DNA of 64,000 nt from NCBI GenBank assembly GCA_034927445.1, contig JAYFPZ010000006.1, positions 124,001-188,000 of the forward strand. The letters run 5' to 3'. Below the pieces are notes generated by a model, which saw only the letters and a list, made by a program, of their open reading frames with translations, did not search any database and was not told where the DNA came from. A program made the position numbers and the translations under genes. Each line of letters opens with the position of its first letter. The first letter of the stretch is position 1. Source of the DNA: PHAA01 sp034927445 (lineage in GTDB: Bacteria; Bacillota; Syntrophomonadia; Syntrophomonadales; Syntrophomonadaceae). Shown here one piece after another: positions 1 through 8,440 of this stretch.

Positions 1-1112
1 TCATAAAAGTTCCTTATTCTATGGTGCTGAAGCGCCAACAACTGCCTGCGGTCAGGATCATCCAAGCGTTCCAATATACTGGCTACAACTTCGGGGGGCA
101 TAGTAATATTGGTCAGCCCATCGGAACTGATGATGGTGTGCCCCGCTTCTTCTTCAAATTCTATTAAAGTTCCCAAATAGTTCTGTTGGTTGAAGGAATT
201 GAATATACGCATCAGAGGACGGCAAAGGTCCAGAAAATCATGGAATTCCGCGACTAAAGCCCGAATAGCCTCTTTTTTGGTGAAGAGCAGATTAGCCACC
301 CCCAGGGTTTCGCTGCGGACCGATGAAGAAGTTACCGCTGCGGTTTCGGGGGCGATAAATAATGTACGCCGGAATAGACCATCACGGGTTTTGGAATAGT
401 AATAGGGTTCTATATTCCCGGTCATATAAAGAGGAACCCACCGTTTTATACCGTCCAGCATTTCATCCAGATTACGATTTATGGTATGAATCATCTTGAT
501 GCGATTGCCATTCTGCAAAACCCGGACCATCAATGCGGCCCATTTGGCAGTAAATTCAGGATTAATCATCCAGTTCATGTCTTCGTCACTATAAAGCAGA
601 AGGGTTTGCGGTTTTTTATTTTGCACTACCAGGGATAAAAATTTAAGCGCCGCAGTTTGCCGGCCTTCCAACCCATAAAACATTTCCACTTCCGCCGCAG
701 CCTGGCCATAAGCTCCATCTACTGCTGCGGACGTTGCCGCCGCTTCTATTTTACTAAATTGAAAATGGTGGATCATTCCGTTCAAAAGGTTATCAATGGA
801 ATGGATGGCCGCTTCTTGTGGTTGCCGAAGCCATTGAAGTATAAGGTCGGCTGTCGTCAGTGATGGCTGGGGCTGAATCGGAGAGCTGTTTTTTATGGCT
901 TCCCAAAGGGCGGCTTTTTGATATTCAGCCTGACAGCAGTGGGCAAAATATTCGCTCATTGCCTGAATATAGCTGACGTTCTTGGCGGGGATGCGGACCC
1001 CCCGGCGTAAACGGCTGATAAAAGACGCATCAATTGAAATTTTACGAGCCAAGAGGCTGTTGGAGGTATTGGTGATATTCATCAGCAGATCCAGCTTCTC
1101 AGCAAAGGTCAT
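1..1112 (-). CDS. XRE-like transcriptional regulator with a C-terminal sensor-like region (partial, runs off the left edge)
   Basis: The reading frame is open from an ATG at 1112 to the first base of the window, so the 3' end is missing; about 370 residues are visible. RBS-like AGAGG lies just upstream. The N-terminus (residues 1-60) looks like a divergent helix-turn-helix (FISRLRRGVRIP). The rest is an uncharacterised mixed alpha/beta region. It aligns by eye over its whole length with the regulator at 20376-21872: both have the HTH, a segment of the form 'tlfiapg', a P-L-hydrophobic motif, and then G-x-x-I-I-x-DGL. The family function is unknown to me. The gene is divergent from the 1268-15140 operon, with two palindromes in between, so control of that operon and of itself is the obvious inference. 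Confidence 0.8.
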   Translation of the reverse strand, partial: MTFAEKLDLLMNITNTSNSLLARKISIDASFISRLRRGVRIPAKNVSYIQAMSEYFAHCCQAEYQKAALWEAIKNSSPIQPQPSLTTADLILQWLRQPQEAAIHSIDNLLNGMIHHFQFSKIEAAATSAAVDGAYGQAAAEVEMFYGLEGRQTAALKFLSLVVQNKKPQTLLLYSDEDMNWMINPEFTAKWAALMVRVLQNGNRIKMIHTINRNLDEMLDGIKRWVPLYMTGNIEPYYYSKTRDGLFRRTLFIAPETAAVTSSSVRSETLGVANLLFTKKEAIRALVAEFHDFLDLCRPLMRIFNSFNQQNYLGTLIEFEEEAGHTIISSDGLTNITMPPEVVASILERLDDPDRRQLLALQHHRIRNFY

Positions 1113-1172
1113 AAATGCCACCTCTTTCTAGAGGATATATTAGCAGATATTTTACAATACCGCCATGGCTTC

Positions 1173-1206
1173 GGCACAATTTGTGCCAAGAAATTGGCAA
1201 TGCCAA
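1173..1206. promoter_or_regulatory. Two perfect palindromes in the divergent spacer (putative operator)
   Basis: GGCACAATTTGTGCC (1173-1187) and TTGGCAATGCCAA (1194-1206) are each perfect inverted repeats around one central base. They lie between the divergent regulator (start 1112) and the operon (first start 1268). The placement fits an operator for the regulator, but binding is inferred. The first palindrome also shows GG-N10-GC, as sigma-54 promoters do, but the -12 half is poor. Confidence 0.5.
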
Positions 1207-1267
1207 TACCATGACAAGTCATTACTTAGCCGATCAAATTTAATAAAATTAGGAAGAGGTGCTTTTT

Positions 1268-1576
1268 ATGACCTTTGCCATTAAGCTTCAAGCCGGTTTC
1301 TTTAAAACTATATTATATTATCTAACCGTTGAACCCGGGCTAATAATTATGCTATCACAGGAAAATCAGGAAGATAATGAAAGCGGTCGACTGGTAATTC
1401 AGGACGAAGACTTGCTTTCAGTCAGTATCACTAGAAGGAATATGACATGTGGCGAACTTGAAATCATTACCCGTGACAAAATTTATATCGGTAAATTGAG
1501 TAATCAGCCTGATCTGGAGAAGGCAGTGCAGGTCTTTACGGATGAATTCGGAGACAAATTCAATTATCAGGAATAA
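1268..1576 (+). CDS. Small hypothetical protein, first gene of the operon
   Basis: I do not recognise this 102-residue protein. The start is the ATG at 1268, about 7 bases after GGAAGAGG; a GTG nine bases upstream is also in frame but sits inside the ribosome binding site. There is a short hydrophobic stretch near the N-terminus (residues 8-30) and an acidic, soluble C-terminal part. No Cys motif or catalytic signature is seen. It is separated by about 100 bases from the next gene, so it could be the first gene of the operon or a separate unit under the same divergent promoter region. Confidence 0.6.
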   Translation: MTFAIKLQAGFFKTILYYLTVEPGLIIMLSQENQEDNESGRLVIQDEDLLSVSITRRNMTCGELEIITRDKIYIGKLSNQPDLEKAVQVFTDEFGDKFNYQE

Positions 1577-1676
1577 GATCTGTAGCTGATAAAAATCAAT
1601 TGCTTTATAAAATTAATTGCCGGCCAAGAGGAAGTATTTATTATGCCAAAATTTGACGGGAGGGATTAGCAAATCT

Positions 1677-2246
1677 ATGGATACGGCAGCAACAACAGTA
1701 ATACCACGTTGGAAAACCGCACTTAACATGATAATAAATCCGGGTGAAGTGGTAAAAAACCGGATGACCAAGGTGCCCTGGCCTTATTCCCTGATGGTCT
1801 CCGGTTTGTCCTTCACTCTTTTTTTCCTGCAAACCGGGTTGGATTTACTGCGGAGCGGACAAATAGAAGCATCCACGGTTATTCTGATCTCCATGCTGGG
1901 CCTTCTTTACGGTACCGCGGGCATAGCTCTGCTGGCGGTTATGGTCTGGGCTTTGTCCCAGGCGGCGGAACGAAATCTTTCCATGGAATGGGCCATATCT
2001 TCCTTTTCCCTGGGTTATTCCGCCACTTTGGTTTATGCCTTGACCGGACTTGTATTTTCTTTGGCCTTGGGCTGGAAAACAGCGGTTGCATTTGGCGTTA
2101 CCGGAGTCTTATGGGCATTAAGGCCGAATCTGTTTACGATCCGGCAAATGTCCGGGGAGCGGACCGCCTTCAGTATAGCCATGACTACCTTGTGTGGCGC
2201 CATATTGCTGTTGGGATGGGCTTTATTAGGAAAATTCGGGGCTTAG
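1677..2246 (+). CDS. Polytopic membrane protein, Yip1-like
   Basis: A 189-residue membrane protein with about five hydrophobic segments. The start is the ATG at 1677 after GGGAGGGA; the longer frame from a TTG at 1617 has no good ribosome binding site. The opening (NMIINPGEVVKNRM, then a basic/aromatic stretch and the first membrane segment) matches the layout of bacterial Yip1-domain proteins, in which a 'nPre' motif precedes the membrane part. That assignment is by pattern only. It is followed at 36 bases by another small membrane protein and then by the giant exported protein, so the three are likely co-transcribed and may act together at the membrane. Confidence 0.65.
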   Translation: MDTAATTVIPRWKTALNMIINPGEVVKNRMTKVPWPYSLMVSGLSFTLFFLQTGLDLLRSGQIEASTVILISMLGLLYGTAGIALLAVMVWALSQAAERNLSMEWAISSFSLGYSATLVYALTGLVFSLALGWKTAVAFGVTGVLWALRPNLFTIRQMSGERTAFSIAMTTLCGAILLLGWALLGKFGA

Positions 2247-2282
2247 AATTAATTATTACAAAGATAGAGGAGGCTGACAGAA

Positions 2283-2774
2283 GTGGAAATGAGACTGGGT
2301 TACGCCGGGGGGGCCGGACCGGGAGGGGTAAAACTCTGGCCGGTATACCTGTGCTTTATAATATTTGGCCTTATTATTCCTTTCAGTAAAGAAGAATGGA
2401 AAATTACCACGCTGTTATTATCGTTGTTTATTGCGCTGCTGGTGGGATTCCTGGCAGTTAATCTCCTGATTGCCGCTTTTAACAGCGGCAATACCGCTTT
2501 ACGGCAGGCCAACGGACAGTTTGCCCGGGAAGCGGTGGGGAACGGCATGTTATTCATGATACCTTTCACCGTACTGGCCGTACTGGCTCAGTTCGTATTA
2601 GGCTGGGATGCGGTTATGCCTTTTGCCTCGGCCGCAATTATGACGGCGGCGGCTACTGCCGGAACCGAAGTTATGAAAAAAGGCGCCCGGGGCGCTAAAA
2701 ACGTTATGATACCGTCGGGGCTGGCTTTTGTACTCTCTACCGGCTGGATGATGCTGGTGGGTATACTGCCTTAA
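2283..2774 (+). CDS. Small membrane protein of unknown function
   Basis: A 163-residue protein with four strongly hydrophobic segments and no recognisable family motif. The start is a GTG at 2283, placed about 10 bases after AGAGGAGG; an ATG two codons later is an alternative. It ends three bases before the first possible start of the giant exported protein, which implies translational coupling. It may be a membrane partner of that protein, but this comes only from gene order. Confidence 0.65.
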   Translation: MEMRLGYAGGAGPGGVKLWPVYLCFIIFGLIIPFSKEEWKITTLLLSLFIALLVGFLAVNLLIAAFNSGNTALRQANGQFAREAVGNGMLFMIPFTVLAVLAQFVLGWDAVMPFASAAIMTAAATAGTEVMKKGARGAKNVMIPSGLAFVLSTGWMMLVGILP

Positions 2775-2794
2775 GGATGAAGGGGGAGATAAGC

Positions 2795-5700
2795 TTGTCG
2801 ATATTAAAAATCGCGGCCAGCCGAAGACGCATGCAAAAACCTTTTTTGACGGTGGTGACAGTTGCTGTTATTTTAATGTTATTTATGACTGCAGGTTTTC
2901 CCGGAATTGCCCGGGCAGGTGGAATAGGCGATGTAGTTACCGCGGTGGCCAATGCTAATTTTTCCTCAACTGACTTTGAATTTGGCAATGAGGATGAGAC
3001 CGGGCTGAATATAAAAATGCATCTGGGTTTGGGGGAATTTGGCAATGGTTATGGCGGGATAACGGTTCTGGGTCCCACTGATGCTGCGGGGATGAAAACT
3101 ATGCTTAATTACGTGGACGGGGAAGCTAATCACACCAGTATTCAAACTAAACGGATGAAAGGCTGTGAAGTGCGGGAATATACCATGTCCGATGGAGCAG
3201 GGGTAGGGGTGGTACTGCCGGATTATTTTGTTACCGTAGAATTATATCAAACGGGCAAAGGCACTGCCGCTGATATTCAAACCGCCTTGAATATCGCCCA
3301 GCAGACTTTGGACGGACTGGAGCGAGCCGGCCTTTTAAGTGAGGCCGCCCCTGACATTGAGGTTGCCCAGTCGGCCAACCCAGAGGAGGAAAAAGCTCCG
3401 GCAAGCGGGGCGGCAGTCACCGGTAAAGCCTTGGATGAGCCGGTAAAAGTATCCGATACCAATAATATTGCCGGAGTATATAACGGTCCGACCTCACCCA
3501 CTACTTTTACTTTAAGCTCACCTCATTTGATCACCTTTATTAGTAATTACCACTGGAATAAGGCCAAGGGGGCGAATCCCGGGACTATTGCCCTGCAGGC
3601 TCAGAATGGAACTGTTTATGGTCCCTGGAAGGTTGCCACCCGGCCGGGTCAGGGAGGGGTTCCCAACGCTTATTGGGAAGTATCTCCCAATATCGTGGTA
3701 CCGGCGGGTACTTATACGGTGATTGACTCAGACCCGGCCACCTGGGCCCAGAATGCGGAGTCAGGAGGCAGAGGAATGGGAGAAGTTCGTGCTACTCCCC
3801 ATTTTGAAGTAACCAGCGGCTCAATCGCTAATTTAACCGATAATACCAAGAGCGGAAAGAATCCGGCTGCGGCAGGTTATAAGGAAAGCCCGGCCGGAGT
3901 CGGTGCTGCCGGAAATATACCGGGCCCCGCCAATACTACGGAAGCGGTAGTCGGCGTTGTGGTTCCGGGATTGATTGCTACAGCCCTTGGTGCTTTGGGC
4001 GGCTTGGGCGGAGGCGGAGGATTGGTCCCGCCCGCTTCCGGAATCCCCGGGTATCCCAATGGCGGAGGGCCTGGACCCGGAACTGCAGGAACTCCAGGGA
4101 CCGGCGGCGGGACAGCCGGCATGGCATCGGCAACCAACCAGATAGGGCGGCGCCGCAATGAAGAAATCTATATTGACACAGTTGAAATGTTTGAAAATAA
4201 TCAGATCTTGACGGGAAAAACTCCTTCAGACAGTGATATTCTCATTGAGACTGAAAACGAAGCCGGAATATTTGTACAGCCCGAAGCGGGGATAATAATC
4301 GATACGGCCCACGAGGCAGGAGTGTTCGTACAGCCCGAATCCGATCCATTGATCGAGACTGCTCAGGAAGCCAGTGTGATCAGGCCTGACTCCGGCACTT
4401 TAGTTGATGGTTCCAGTGATGAAATACTCTTCGATTTCAAAGCCCTGGAAGATCATGGCACGGCTGAGACAGAGGCTGCTAGGGCTGGTGGCGAAGCTGG
4501 GACAGCGGCACCGGGTGCAGACGGTGCTCTTGACAAGGAGGGGTTCGATAAGGAAGGGTTCGACGCCAAGGGCTTCGACAAAGAGGGATTCGATAAGGAA
4601 GGCTTCGACGCCAAGGGCTTTGACAAAGAGGGATTCGATAAAGACGGCTTTGATGTCAAGGGCTTTGACAAAGAGGGATTCGACAAGGATGGCTTTGATG
4701 TCAAGGGCTTTGACAAAGAGGGATTCAACAAGGATGGCTTTGATGTCAAGGGCTTTGACAAAGAGGAATTTGATAAGGACGGCTTCGATGCTAAAGGCTT
4801 TGACAAAGAGGGATTCAACAAGGATGGCTTTGATGTCAAGGGCTTTGACAAAGAGGGATTTGATAAGGACGGCTTTGATGCCAAGGGCTTTGACAAAGAG
4901 GGATTTAATAAAGCCGGCTATGATAAGGAAGGTTATGGGCGTAATGGATTTGACGGCGAAGGCTTTGACCGGGAGGGTTATGATGTAAACGGCTATAACC
5001 GCAATGGCTATAACCGTCAAGGTTTTGATGCTAAAGGGTATGATCAACAAGGCTTTGACAAAGCGGGATTTAATAAAGACGGTTTTGACCGGGATGGTTA
5101 TGATCGTAATGGTTTTGACAAAAACGGCTGGGATCGTGAAGGCTACGATAAGAACGGTTATGATGCCGATGGTTACGACCGTGAAGGTTATAATCGGGAA
5201 GGCCAATCCCAGGAAGGTTACGATGCGGAATGCTATGACAAGAAAGGTTTTAATGAGCATGGTTATGACCGTGACGGCTTTGACCGGGAAGGGTTCAACT
5301 ACGAAGGCTACAACCGCAGCGGGTACGATCCCTGGGGCTATGACAAACAGGGATATGCCAAGGACGGCTATCACTGGAGCGGCTATAATGCCGACGGATA
5401 TGATCGATCCGGGAGACATTGGACCGAAAACCCGTACAAGAAGGATAGTCCTTTTGATGTAATAAGCGGGGGAGCGGGTAATCCTTTTGATGGGGATAGG
5501 GAAGTTATAGCAAGTACGAGCGTAGAGATGGATGCGGAAGGGAATATTATTGGCGGAAAAAATCTGGCTGATAGTTGGAAGCCGACCAAACCACCTTTAG
5601 GAGAACCCTATCAACGGATAGTGGAAAAATATGGAGCCAAACCCTGGGATGATGAGAGCCCGGCGCCACAACCGGAAAAACCGACCATACCTTCAACCGA

Positions 5701-8392
5701 GGATAGCGGAGTGATCGGACCGGAAGATCCCATGAATACCCTGAAGAATCATAATCCGGGTGAAGAAACCCAGGCTGCCCCCGGAGGCCCGGCCGAAACC
5801 GGGGCGTCCATACCGGAAGCAGACATTCCCGGGAAGGATATACCTGGATATGAACCAGTGGATGACATTCCTGGTGATCAGTCTGCCATTCCCGACTCAA
5901 ATACATTTGATTATACTGACCCTGTAACCGGTGAAACTTCAACTTATGAATATGAACCCGGTTATACCGGTCCCCGTCATGGCGACAGGCAAATCCTTCA
6001 GGGATCAGGCGACGGGCAAACTTATGAAATTGAGTTCAATGCCGTGACCGGGAAATGGGTCAATAGCGAGACCGGAAATGAATTCGATCCCGACCGGTTT
6101 CAATCCTGGCAGGATCAGGTGGCCGAAGACCAGCGCTGGTCTGCCGCCGAGCTGGAAAAGATGGCAAACCGCCAGGATGCCAACAGCCGGGCCATCGACA
6201 AGAATCTGGCGGACTGGAAGCGTTTGGAGCAGATGCAGAAAGCGGCGGATAAATATAATGTTGGCGAAGAAGGCGGCCCCGGCGATGTTGACAAGGCGAT
6301 CCAGGATCTAAAAAACGATATGCTGGCCGGGAAAGAAGTCGACCAGGGCCGGCTGGAACAAATCAATAAAATCATAGACAACCGCATCCAGGGAAAAACG
6401 GCTGCGGATAACGGGCAGCGCTGGGAAGAAGAACCATGGTACCAGGACCTTGACGCCATGGCAAAAGCGGCGGCTGAAACCGGGCGTGAAGTAGTTACCG
6501 GGGAAGACGCGGAAGGCAACCTCTCTTGGCTGGGAATGGGCGCCAGGGCAGCTATCGGAGCAGCCACCGGCGGAGCTTCCGAGAGTTTGTTCACGGTGGC
6601 TGAAGCCATGCAAAGGATAAAAACTGCAGTTGACAGCGGTAAAGACGGAGTGGAGGCTTATACCGACGCCATCAAACAGCTGCTGCTGGAAGAAGCCGGG
6701 GGAGAACTGATCGGGGCGGCCGGGGGTAAAGTCAGCAAAGTGATCGCGGATACTTTCCCGGATCTGACTAAAAACGCTGCGGAATTAGTGGAAAGGAACA
6801 TGTTGAAAATAATGAAGGCAGACCAATTGGCCAGCCGCGGGTTAGGCCTGGTCGGGGCCGAAAGCGCTGAAAATGCCATTAAACAAATCGAAAAACGATT
6901 GGCTGAATTAGGCGGCGATGCCGCCGGCGAGGCGGCGGAAAAAGCCGCCCGGGCAGCTAAAAGGAGCGGAGCCGGGGCCGGTGATGATGCGGCCGGCCTG
7001 GCAGCTAAGGGCAGCACTGATGATATGGCTGCAGGTACCGGTAAAGCCGCTGCCGGCGGCAGTGACGAAGTGGCTGATAGTGTACGCAAAGGCCGAGGTG
7101 ACAGCGATGCAGCTCAAGGCGCCAAGGGGACCGACCGCCCGGACAGATCTGCCATAGCTGGTAAAAAAGGAGCTGATGCGGTTGATGAAGCAGCCGACGC
7201 GGCAGGTAAGCAAGCACCCGAAGCAGGGCTGAATAAAAATGCCCGCTCCGATGCCGAGGTTTTAAGTGATCCCAAAGCAGTAGCCCAAGCCGAGCAAGCT
7301 TTAAAAGACAAGATGCAGGACTTTGACAAGCTGCCGGAAGCTAAAAAACAGCAGCTGATCAATGACCAGGCCGTATATGATGAATACCGGCTGCAAGCTG
7401 AAGGTAAAAATTGGGAGCTGGCCGATAAGGTACAGCGGGGTGATCCGGTTACGGTTAAAGACGTACTGGACATGAAGGCTGACCCGGCGGCCATGCGGAA
7501 ACTTAAAGATATTGGTGAAATAGACGGTCTGGGAGGAGAATTGGGCCAGGGCGGAGCCATAAACGTACAGAAGAAGTTTAATGAAACTTTGCAGACCAAA
7601 GTATATGAACCCAGCTATGAGGAAGTCAGCAAGTCCCTGAAAGGCAAATACGGGGAAGTAAAGGTAGATACGATCCGTACACCGGGCAAGGAATACCATG
7701 CCTGGGATATCAATACCGACAATGACATTGTGGCCAAGTACAAGGTAACGGGGCCTGACGGCAAGGTGGAATGGAAGGAAATACCCCGCAGCGAATGGGA
7801 AGATACCTATTTCCAAGCCTATGCCAAAAATACCGGCTTTGATCCCCAGGATGCCGCCCAAAAATTCCCCCATGAAGACTGGGGCAAAATGACCCCAGCG
7901 GAACAATGCCGCAAGTGGGGCGAACTGCACGGAGAAAGCCCTACAGATGTATATCATCCCGAAGGCGCCCGCGATTTCAGTACGGAAAGGACCGGCATCT
8001 TAAACGGCCAGGCGCCGGATAAAGCGGCAGCGGCACAGGCTGCCCAAGGGGAAGGCTTATTGATGGATTCCGAAGGTTTGGGGCTGATGGAGAAGAATAA
8101 AATCAACCATTACTGGGACCAGGGCGGTATAAAGAACCAGACCGAGGCCATGGAACAGCTCAGAAAAGCCGCGTCTCAGGCGCAGAAGCTGGAGAATGGC
8201 TATAAATCAATGGGTTACAAAATAAATGATATGCCGGACAACATGCAAGACGCTATCAAAGCGGTCAATGACAGCAGTATGTCGCCGGCCTCCCGGGCTG
8301 CCCGCCTGGCGGAGCTGGGTTATGACAGCCCCGGTGATTTTGTCGATAAACTTACCAGCCGGATCGGTTCTTTAAGAGCCGCCCGGAAATAG
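2795..8392 (+). CDS. Giant exported GF-D pentapeptide-repeat protein with toxin-like C-terminal half
   Basis: About 1865 residues. The likely start is the TTG at 2795, six bases after AGGGGGAG; an ATG at 2777 is in frame but lacks a spaced ribosome binding site. Order of parts: signal peptide (1-42, ending GIARAGG); compact N-terminal domain (to about 190); beta-rich domain (225-325); Gly/Pro-rich linker (385-440); three copies of an EAG-hydrophobic-VQPE motif (475-530); about 58 pentapeptides of the form [FY]-[DN]-x-x-G (580-873); acidic, Pro-rich linker; helical region (1100-1220); a Gly/Ala-rich segment like the pre-toxin regions of polymorphic toxins (1240-1330); Ala-rich disordered stretch (1372-1473); mixed C-terminal region with PGKEYHAWDINTDND. 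No LPXTG anchor is seen. The toxin likeness is an impression of style, not an identified domain, and no obvious immunity gene follows. Confidence 0.8.
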   Translation: MSILKIAASRRRMQKPFLTVVTVAVILMLFMTAGFPGIARAGGIGDVVTAVANANFSSTDFEFGNEDETGLNIKMHLGLGEFGNGYGGITVLGPTDAAGMKTMLNYVDGEANHTSIQTKRMKGCEVREYTMSDGAGVGVVLPDYFVTVELYQTGKGTAADIQTALNIAQQTLDGLERAGLLSEAAPDIEVAQSANPEEEKAPASGAAVTGKALDEPVKVSDTNNIAGVYNGPTSPTTFTLSSPHLITFISNYHWNKAKGANPGTIALQAQNGTVYGPWKVATRPGQGGVPNAYWEVSPNIVVPAGTYTVIDSDPATWAQNAESGGRGMGEVRATPHFEVTSGSIANLTDNTKSGKNPAAAGYKESPAGVGAAGNIPGPANTTEAVVGVVVPGLIATALGALGGLGGGGGLVPPASGIPGYPNGGGPGPGTAGTPGTGGGTAGMASATNQIGRRRNEEIYIDTVEMFENNQILTGKTPSDSDILIETENEAGIFVQPEAGIIIDTAHEAGVFVQPESDPLIETAQEASVIRPDSGTLVDGSSDEILFDFKALEDHGTAETEAARAGGEAGTAAPGADGALDKEGFDKEGFDAKGFDKEGFDKEGFDAKGFDKEGFDKDGFDVKGFDKEGFDKDGFDVKGFDKEGFNKDGFDVKGFDKEEFDKDGFDAKGFDKEGFNKDGFDVKGFDKEGFDKDGFDAKGFDKEGFNKAGYDKEGYGRNGFDGEGFDREGYDVNGYNRNGYNRQGFDAKGYDQQGFDKAGFNKDGFDRDGYDRNGFDKNGWDREGYDKNGYDADGYDREGYNREGQSQEGYDAECYDKKGFNEHGYDRDGFDREGFNYEGYNRSGYDPWGYDKQGYAKDGYHWSGYNADGYDRSGRHWTENPYKKDSPFDVISGGAGNPFDGDREVIASTSVEMDAEGNIIGGKNLADSWKPTKPPLGEPYQRIVEKYGAKPWDDESPAPQPEKPTIPSTEDSGVIGPEDPMNTLKNHNPGEETQAAPGGPAETGASIPEADIPGKDIPGYEPVDDIPGDQSAIPDSNTFDYTDPVTGETSTYEYEPGYTGPRHGDRQILQGSGDGQTYEIEFNAVTGKWVNSETGNEFDPDRFQSWQDQVAEDQRWSAAELEKMANRQDANSRAIDKNLADWKRLEQMQKAADKYNVGEEGGPGDVDKAIQDLKNDMLAGKEVDQGRLEQINKIIDNRIQGKTAADNGQRWEEEPWYQDLDAMAKAAAETGREVVTGEDAEGNLSWLGMGARAAIGAATGGASESLFTVAEAMQRIKTAVDSGKDGVEAYTDAIKQLLLEEAGGELIGAAGGKVSKVIADTFPDLTKNAAELVERNMLKIMKADQLASRGLGLVGAESAENAIKQIEKRLAELGGDAAGEAAEKAARAAKRSGAGAGDDAAGLAAKGSTDDMAAGTGKAAAGGSDEVADSVRKGRGDSDAAQGAKGTDRPDRSAIAGKKGADAVDEAADAAGKQAPEAGLNKNARSDAEVLSDPKAVAQAEQALKDKMQDFDKLPEAKKQQLINDQAVYDEYRLQAEGKNWELADKVQRGDPVTVKDVLDMKADPAAMRKLKDIGEIDGLGGELGQGGAINVQKKFNETLQTKVYEPSYEEVSKSLKGKYGEVKVDTIRTPGKEYHAWDINTDNDIVAKYKVTGPDGKVEWKEIPRSEWEDTYFQAYAKNTGFDPQDAAQKFPHEDWGKMTPAEQCRKWGELHGESPTDVYHPEGARDFSTERTGILNGQAPDKAAAAQAAQGEGLLMDSEGLGLMEKNKINHYWDQGGIKNQTEAMEQLRKAASQAQKLENGYKSMGYKINDMPDNMQDAIKAVNDSSMSPASRAARLAELGYDSPGDFVDKLTSRIGSLRAARK
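4533..5412 (+). repeat. In-frame tandem repeat: 15-bp units, with a 45-bp higher-order core
   Basis: Within the giant gene, each 15 bp encodes one pentapeptide such as GFDKE, GYDRN or GFDAK, about 58 units in all. From 4571 to about 4930 the DNA itself repeats every 45 bp: the string GGCTT(C/T)GACAAAGAGG starts at 4571, 4616, 4661, 4706, 4751, 4796, 4841 and 4886. Later units (4930-5412) keep the protein pattern but have diverged in DNA, and Tyr replaces many Phe. This suggests recent expansion at the 5' side of an older array. Confidence 0.9.
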
Positions 8393-8440
8393 CGGAATAA
8401 GAAGCTCCCAAAACTGTCAAGCGATCAAGGAGGTATTTGA

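Noticed and set aside
1173..1187. GG-N10-GC spacing like a sigma-54 promoter.
   Set aside because: The -12 part is not TTGC, and the sequence is explained as a perfect palindrome. No sigma-54 activator gene is near.
1988..2389. Plus-strand open frame of 133 codons.
   Set aside because: It overlaps two well-supported membrane protein genes in another frame and has no ribosome binding site.
4533..5412. Regular repeats that might suggest a CRISPR array.
   Set aside because: The repeats are contiguous, in frame and without unique spacers; no cas genes are present.
4400..5419. A long minus-strand open frame (339 codons) and other frames across the repeat region.
   Set aside because: They are shadows of the repetitive GF-D coding sequence; composition is abnormal (repeating Ile/Val/Lys) and there is no ribosome binding site.
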